A stretch of 10,732 nucleotides of DNA from Flavobacteriia bacterium (GTDB taxonomy: Bacteria > Bacteroidota > Bacteroidia > Flavobacteriales_D > Crocinitomicaceae). Every line of letters begins with the position of its first letter. Position 1 is the first letter of the stretch. Shown here piece after piece: positions 6,451-10,732 of this stretch. Below the pieces are notes generated by a model. It searched no databases. It was given only the letters and a program-made list of their open reading frames with translations, and was not told where the DNA came from. The stretch is taken from assembly GCA_009925805.1 (NCBI GenBank), contig RFQF01000063.1, positions 1 through 10,732 of the forward strand, given 5' to 3'. The translations under genes were made by a program, and so were the position numbers.

Positions 6451-7593
6451 ATGAAAGTGGTTTACCTATCGACCTTCTATCCCTACCGCGGCGGCATTGC
6501 CCAATTCAATGCGCTACTGTTTCGGGCCATGGAAAAACACCACGAAATGCATGCGGTTACCTTCAAGCGCCAATATCCAAACATGCTCTTCCCCGGGAAA
6601 ACGCAATACGTTACGCAGGACGATATAGCCGACACTGTTCCCGCTGTACGAAAACTGGATTCCGTGAACCCTTTATCCTATTGGACAACCGCTAAATACC
6701 TCAGGAAACAAGCGCCTGATTTGGTGCTCACAAAATACTGGATGACCTTCTTTGGTCCTAGCCTCGGGTTTGTTTTAGGTCGTCAGTCGCGGTTTACTAA
6801 GCGAATTGCGGTATTGGACAATGTCATTCCCCATGAAAAACGCTTTTTTGATAACGCATTTAATCGGTATTTTCTTCGGCGCAACGACGGTTTTATCGCC
6901 ATGACAGAAAAGGTCAAAGAAGATCTATTATCCTACGTTCCCCATGCGAAATGTGTGGTAATCCCACATCCGGTGTACAATCAATTCGGCACAAAAGTGA
7001 CTCGCGAAGAAGCACTGAATCAATTGAATTTAGGGTATTTGAAGGACCGTAAAATCCTGCTGTTTTTTGGGATTATTCGCGACTACAAAGGACTCGATCT
7101 CTTATTAGATGTAATGGCCGCTTTACCGAAAGAATATCATTTAATTCTTGCAGGGGAATCTTACGGTTCGTTTGATGGTTATGCACAACAAATCGAGGAG
7201 CTTAGTATTGGGGACCGTTGCCATGTATTCCAACGGTATATCTCGGACGGCGAAGTGCCTTGGTTTTTTTCGGCAGCGGACGTCTGCATGCTTACCTACA
7301 AATCGGCCACACAAAGCGGAATAACGGGCATTGCGCAGCACTTTGAACTCCCGATGATTGCTACCCATGTAGGAGGTTTAGCGGAAACTATTCAACACGG
7401 TAAAACAGGATTAATTTGTAGGGATCGCAGCCCAAAATCGATAGCAGATTCGGTAATTACCTACTTTGAAGAAGGCATGAGGACCTCCATGAGCATGGAA
7501 CTTGCCCGAGAAAATAAAAATAATACTTGGGAAGGGTTTGCCGATAAATTACTTGCTTTTGTTAAGGAACTGGAAGTTCCCGAGTTGCCCTGA
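6451..7593 (+). CDS. GT4 family glycosyltransferase
   Basis: A 380-residue retaining GT-B glycosyltransferase, group 1. The N-terminal half opens with VVYLSTFYPYRGGIAQFN, the first strand and glycine-rich acceptor loop. The C-terminal half begins near residue 203 with ILLFFGIIRDYKGLDLLLDVM, where IRDYKG is a typical donor-domain loop. It continues with LILAGE, FFSAADVCMLTYKSATQSG (272-290), and PMIATHVGGLAETIQHGKTG. The usual GT4 E-x7-E signature is not intact: the segment that normally contains the first glutamate reads SATQSGITGIAQHFELP. I recall similar replacements in related Flavobacteriia enzymes, so this is probably a subfamily trait and not decay. The start is four bases after the GT9 stop, so the two are probably cotranscribed. 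It likely acts with GT9 in making a surface saccharide; substrates are unknown. Confidence 0.85.
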   Translation: MKVVYLSTFYPYRGGIAQFNALLFRAMEKHHEMHAVTFKRQYPNMLFPGKTQYVTQDDIADTVPAVRKLDSVNPLSYWTTAKYLRKQAPDLVLTKYWMTFFGPSLGFVLGRQSRFTKRIAVLDNVIPHEKRFFDNAFNRYFLRRNDGFIAMTEKVKEDLLSYVPHAKCVVIPHPVYNQFGTKVTREEALNQLNLGYLKDRKILLFFGIIRDYKGLDLLLDVMAALPKEYHLILAGESYGSFDGYAQQIEELSIGDRCHVFQRYISDGEVPWFFSAADVCMLTYKSATQSGITGIAQHFELPMIATHVGGLAETIQHGKTGLICRDRSPKSIADSVITYFEEGMRTSMSMELARENKNNTWEGFADKLLAFVKELEVPELP

Positions 7594-7602
7594 GGTAAAA
7601 AG

Positions 7603-7633
7603 TTGATTTTCACGTTCGGAAATTCTATATTTG
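7603..7633 (+). promoter_or_regulatory. Bacteroidota-type promoter for secDF
   Basis: TTG at 7603-7605 and TAtaTTTG at 7626-7633 are 20 bases apart, a good match to the -33/-7 consensus. The predicted start near 7638-7640 leaves a leader of roughly 26 bases. It lies in the 72-base gap after the GT4 gene, where no terminator is visible, so readthrough from the glycosyltransferase unit is also possible. Confidence 0.65.
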
Positions 7634-7654
7634 CACCCTTTAATCAAAGATAAT

Positions 7655-7660
7655 AAGGAG
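7655..7660 (+). promoter_or_regulatory. Strong Shine-Dalgarno site of secDF
   Basis: AAGGAG lies five bases before ATG 7666. It fixes this start and stands out, because none of the other genes with a visible start in this window has such a site. Confidence 0.7.
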
Positions 7661-7665
7661 ATTTC

Positions 7666-10593
7666 ATGAAAAATAAAGGGTTTTTCTGGTTTTTAACCAT
7701 AGTTCTTACCGCAGTTTGTCTATACCAGTTATCCTTCACGTGGGTGAGTTCCAAAGAGGAAGCAAAAGCCGAAAAAGAAGCTACGATGCGTGTAAAGCAA
7801 TTGCGCGAGGAGGCATTTCAACAAACAGACTCCTTGAAAGGGATAGGTTTTTTACCTAACAATACCCGGGTGGATTTCAATACCCCTGAGGCGGAAGATT
7901 TGGCCAAGGCTGCGTTTATTAATGAAATTTTAAAGGAACGGGGGAACAAATCCGTTTATCCAATTTTTGGTTCGACGTTTACCGAAGTGAAAAAACGATC
8001 CTTAGCCTTTGGTTTGGACTTAGTTGGAGGGATGTCGGTTACGATGGAGATTTCTACTGGCGACTTATTGTTGAGCCATGCGCAAGCACCAAATTCATTG
8101 TCTTTTCGAAAAATCTTCAATGAAACCAGTCGCAGATACGATCGTGGGGAAGGAGATTTCTTGGACCTTTTCCGTTCGGTGGCTGCCGCCAATAAAACGA
8201 AGTTGAATTTACTGTTGAAAGGGGATGGCATTGGTGTAAATTCAAGCGATGCGGAAATTGAAAAGTATTTCCGAGACATGTTAAGTTCTTCCATGAACGG
8301 TGTGGAACAAATTATGTATCGTCGGATTAATCAATTCGGAGTAGCGCAACCGAACATTCAAAAAGATCTATCGAGTAACCGTTTGTACATAGAGCTTCCA
8401 GGGGTTCAGGATGAAAATACCGTGGCACAAAAGTTAAAATCTACCGCCAACCTGGAATTTTTTGAAACCTTTGCTCCTTCCGAAATAAGTCCTGAACTCA
8501 ATGCTATCGATTTGGCGAGCAAAACGCCGGAGCAAATTGCGGGGGACAGTACCGTGAAATCAGGTTTGGATTCCATGGATAATCCGGGTTTTGGTAAGTT
8601 GGTGCAGCCGGTTGGAGAATACGCCATTGGCTTTGTGTTATCAAAAGATAAAGCATTGGTGGACAAAATACTTCGTCGCGGGGATGTGCAACAAGTGCTT
8701 TCTAGTCGGAGCATTCGCATGATGTGGGGTGCCGAACCCGATGAATTGGATGGAAAAAAGAAACAATCCGGTTACATGCTTTATGCGTGTAAAATTCCGT
8801 TCGATGGAAAGGCTCGGGTTAATGGTAAGCACATTTCAAGCGCATCAACAGGTTATGATAAAGGGAAAATTACGGTGGACTTATCTATGACCGCGGATGG
8901 GACAAGTCAATGGGGGCAAATGACCACCGAAAACAAAGACCGCATCGTGGCTATTACTATGGATAACGTGGTGTATTCCGCTCCTACGGTAATCAACCCT
9001 ATCACCAACGGGAATACGCAGATTTCGGGAACTTTTACCTTTGAAGAGGCAGAAGCCCTTGCGGGATTACTCAACGGTGGAGCTCTTCCCGCGCCATGTT
9101 TGATTAAAGAACAGAACCGCGTTGGACCAAGCATCGGAGTGGAAAATTCAAACGCGGGGCTAATTTCCTTTGGTTTCGCCTTTTTGGCAGTCTTGATTTA
9201 TATGTTCTTTTATTACGGAAAATCCGGGTTGGCCGCCAACATTGCTTTGTTCGCCAACGTGATTTTCATTATGGGGTGTTTAGCCTCCTTCGGGGCTGTA
9301 TTGACCTTGGCGGGGATTGCAGGTATCATCCTAACGATTGGTACAGCGGTGGATGCCAATATCTTGATTTTTGAACGGATTCGTGAAGAACAACGTACCG
9401 GAAAAGAGGTGAATAAGGCTGTCGAAATAGGGTTTCAAAAGGCCTTGCCTTCCATCATCGATGCAAACGTTACCCACCTGTTAGTAGCCCTGATTTTGAA
9501 GTATTTTGGAACGGGGGAAATTGAATCCTTTGCAACTACCTTAATCGTGGGGATTTTTACCTCGGTATTCTCGGCCATTTTCATCTCACGCTTGGTGATC
9601 AGTTATTGGATGGAGAAAAACAAAGGAGTGAGTTTTGATACAAAATATTCTAAAGGACTATTCCAGAATTTCCATTTCAACTGGATTGGCGCGCGCAAAT
9701 ATTTTTACATCTTCTCCATTTCAGTAACCGTGTTAGGAGTAATTAGCTTGTTTTCACGCGGTTTGAAAGAAAGTGTTGAATTTACAGGAGGACGCACTTT
9801 TTCCTTGAAATTTGAGAAAAAAGCCGATATTGAAAAAATTCGAAAAGCGCTTGAGTCCACGTTCATTGAAAATAAAGAAGTAGCTTCCATTGAATTGAAA
9901 ACGGTATCGAACGACTTCAACGTAGAGGTAACTACGAACTACAAATTGCGCGACGATGGTGCCACGGAAGAGGTAAAAACAAAACTGTTGTCCTCGCTTA
10001 AATCGTTAGAACCTACCATGGGTAAAGCACGAATTTTAGGTCAGCGGACGGTGAGTGCCTCCGTTTCGAGCGAACTTTGGAATGCTTCGTTCATTTCCAT
10101 GTCCGTGGCTTTGCTTGCCATATTCTTGTACATTTTGATACGTTTCGGTTATTGGCAATACTCTGTGGGAGCCATAGTTGGACTCATTCATGACGCCTTT
10201 TTTGTGATTTCAGTTTTCTCCTTGTTACACGGTTATTTGCCTTTTAGTTTAGATGTGAATCAGGCGTTCATTGCGGCGATTCTTACGGTTATTGGGTATT
10301 CGATGAACGATACCGTGATTGTATTCGATAGGATTCGTGAAAATCTCCGTGCTTCGGGCCCCAACGATCACCACTATGAAATCATCAATAAATCGCTGAA
10401 TACTACCTTGAGTCGTACGTTTAACACTTCCATGATTTTATTTATGGTGGTACTTATCATGTTCATTTTCGGAGGATCTTCGATTAAAGGGTTCCTTTTT
10501 GCCTTGTTGGTCGGGGTAATTATCGGTACGTATTCCTCCCTGTGCGTAGCCACTCCGATTTTAATTGATTTCTCCAAGCGCTTAAAAGCGTAG
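7666..10593 (+). CDS. secDF: Fused protein translocase subunit SecDF
   Basis: A 975-residue inner-membrane protein of the RND superfamily. It uses the proton-motive force to help pull Sec substrates to the periplasmic side and works with SecYEG and YajC. SecD half: first membrane span about 6-28; large periplasmic P1 region about 100-490, including FGLDLVGGMSVTMEI and the GLLNGGALPAP segment; spans from about 498 to 646. The fourth transmembrane segment carries TAVDANILIFERIREE with the conserved Asp563. SecF half: span about 680-698, then VEFTGGRTFSLKF (704-716), a periplasmic P4 domain to about 800, and spans from about 808 to 970, with YSMNDTVIVFDRIREN around Asp882. Both acidic residues match those needed for proton-coupled work in SecDF of other bacteria. 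The length is normal for the fused form of Bacteroidota, where P1 is longer than in Bacillus. Intact, with its own promoter, strong ribosome site and terminator. Confidence 0.97.
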   Translation: MKNKGFFWFLTIVLTAVCLYQLSFTWVSSKEEAKAEKEATMRVKQLREEAFQQTDSLKGIGFLPNNTRVDFNTPEAEDLAKAAFINEILKERGNKSVYPIFGSTFTEVKKRSLAFGLDLVGGMSVTMEISTGDLLLSHAQAPNSLSFRKIFNETSRRYDRGEGDFLDLFRSVAAANKTKLNLLLKGDGIGVNSSDAEIEKYFRDMLSSSMNGVEQIMYRRINQFGVAQPNIQKDLSSNRLYIELPGVQDENTVAQKLKSTANLEFFETFAPSEISPELNAIDLASKTPEQIAGDSTVKSGLDSMDNPGFGKLVQPVGEYAIGFVLSKDKALVDKILRRGDVQQVLSSRSIRMMWGAEPDELDGKKKQSGYMLYACKIPFDGKARVNGKHISSASTGYDKGKITVDLSMTADGTSQWGQMTTENKDRIVAITMDNVVYSAPTVINPITNGNTQISGTFTFEEAEALAGLLNGGALPAPCLIKEQNRVGPSIGVENSNAGLISFGFAFLAVLIYMFFYYGKSGLAANIALFANVIFIMGCLASFGAVLTLAGIAGIILTIGTAVDANILIFERIREEQRTGKEVNKAVEIGFQKALPSIIDANVTHLLVALILKYFGTGEIESFATTLIVGIFTSVFSAIFISRLVISYWMEKNKGVSFDTKYSKGLFQNFHFNWIGARKYFYIFSISVTVLGVISLFSRGLKESVEFTGGRTFSLKFEKKADIEKIRKALESTFIENKEVASIELKTVSNDFNVEVTTNYKLRDDGATEEVKTKLLSSLKSLEPTMGKARILGQRTVSASVSSELWNASFISMSVALLAIFLYILIRFGYWQYSVGAIVGLIHDAFFVISVFSLLHGYLPFSLDVNQAFIAAILTVIGYSMNDTVIVFDRIRENLRASGPNDHHYEIINKSLNTTLSRTFNTSMILFMVVLIMFIFGGSSIKGFLFALLVGVIIGTYSSLCVATPILIDFSKRLKA

Positions 10594-10599
10594 ATGTTT

Positions 10600-10625
10600 C
10601 AAAAGCCGTCCTTCGATGGCTTTTG
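10600..10625 (+). terminator. Stem-loop terminator after secDF
   Basis: Beginning seven bases after the secDF stop, an inverted repeat can form an 11-base-pair stem (caaaagcc-gtc against gat-ggcttttg, one G-U pair) with a CTTC loop. The descending arm supplies a TTTT run, followed by ggttgtt. The stem is AT-rich at its base and GC-rich near the top, fitting an intrinsic terminator. Confidence 0.7.
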
Positions 10626-10667
10626 GTTGTTAAAGGCGTCTTGTTCATAATTCCTTAATGAATCCGC

Positions 10668-10696
10668 TTTACCGAGTGGCCTATTGCGTAATTTTG
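10668..10696 (+). promoter_or_regulatory. Promoter for the gene at the right edge
   Basis: TAatTTTG at 10689-10696 is a full match to the -7 consensus. TTTA at 10668-10671, 17 bases upstream, matches three of four bases of the -33 element. The start codon follows at 10713, leaving a leader of about 10 bases. Its position after the secDF terminator supports it. Confidence 0.5.
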
Positions 10697-10712
10697 TAGG
10701 TATCATACGGCT

Positions 10713-10732
10713 ATGGCGGAAAATCAATACAC
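10713..10732 (+). CDS. Start of a new gene, possibly topoisomerase IV subunit B (partial)
   Basis: Only seven codons are visible, beginning MAENQY (the last codon, starting with AC, is threonine whatever its third base). Promoter placement and the terminator before it argue for a real start. The opening is reminiscent of Flavobacteriales ParE/GyrB-type proteins, which often start with a short polar stretch followed by YxEDxIRSL; this is recall from too few residues to name the gene. Confidence 0.35.

Noticed and set aside
7566..7580. Inverted repeat ggaact-gga-agttcc at the end of the GT4 gene
   Set aside because: It is inside coding sequence, has a stem of only six pairs, and no T run follows; not a credible terminator.

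Overview
The window looks like chromosomal DNA of a Bacteroidota bacterium, most likely of the order Flavobacteriales. The reasons are two adjacent proteins with type IX secretion (T9SS) C-terminal sorting domains, a fused SecD-SecF protein of about 975 residues, promoters of the Bacteroidota form TTTG-N17-20-TAnnTTTG, and an almost complete lack of Shine-Dalgarno sites. Every credible gene lies on the + strand. I see no RNA gene, insertion sequence, CRISPR array or sign of recent transfer. No gene-free stretch exceeds about 120 bases.

Left part (1-2396): the 3' end of one T9SS cargo gene, then a second T9SS cargo gene. The second encodes a choice-of-anchor-B / LVIVD-type beta-propeller, regulatory-like beta-sandwich domains, a jelly roll and a sorting tail. 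It is broken by an exact 5-base tandem duplication (cgcaa twice, 886-895). Deleting one copy restores a single 688-residue frame.

Middle part (2401-7593): a tightly packed run of six genes: a membrane-anchored GT2 glycosyltransferase, a HAD-IIIA phosphatase, a secreted MORN-like repeat protein, a lipoprotein, a GT9 heptosyltransferase-like enzyme and a GT4 glycosyltransferase. Overlaps or gaps of a few bases suggest operons. A near-perfect promoter sits just before the GT9 gene, so GT9-GT4 can form a separate unit whose message probably begins at or next to the ATG. Together they look like part of a cell-surface glycan or LPS assembly locus; the product cannot be told from sequence.

Right part (7594-10732): secDF with its own promoter and the only strong Shine-Dalgarno site of the window, followed by a stem-loop terminator. 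A further promoter and the first seven codons of a new gene follow, possibly topoisomerase IV subunit B. SecDF drives late steps of Sec export, the route by which the T9SS cargo, lipoprotein and MORN-like protein leave the cytoplasm.

I did not find a clearly new biological system. The best leads are the precise frameshift in the T9SS adhesin-like gene and the apparently leaderless promoter of the GT9 gene.
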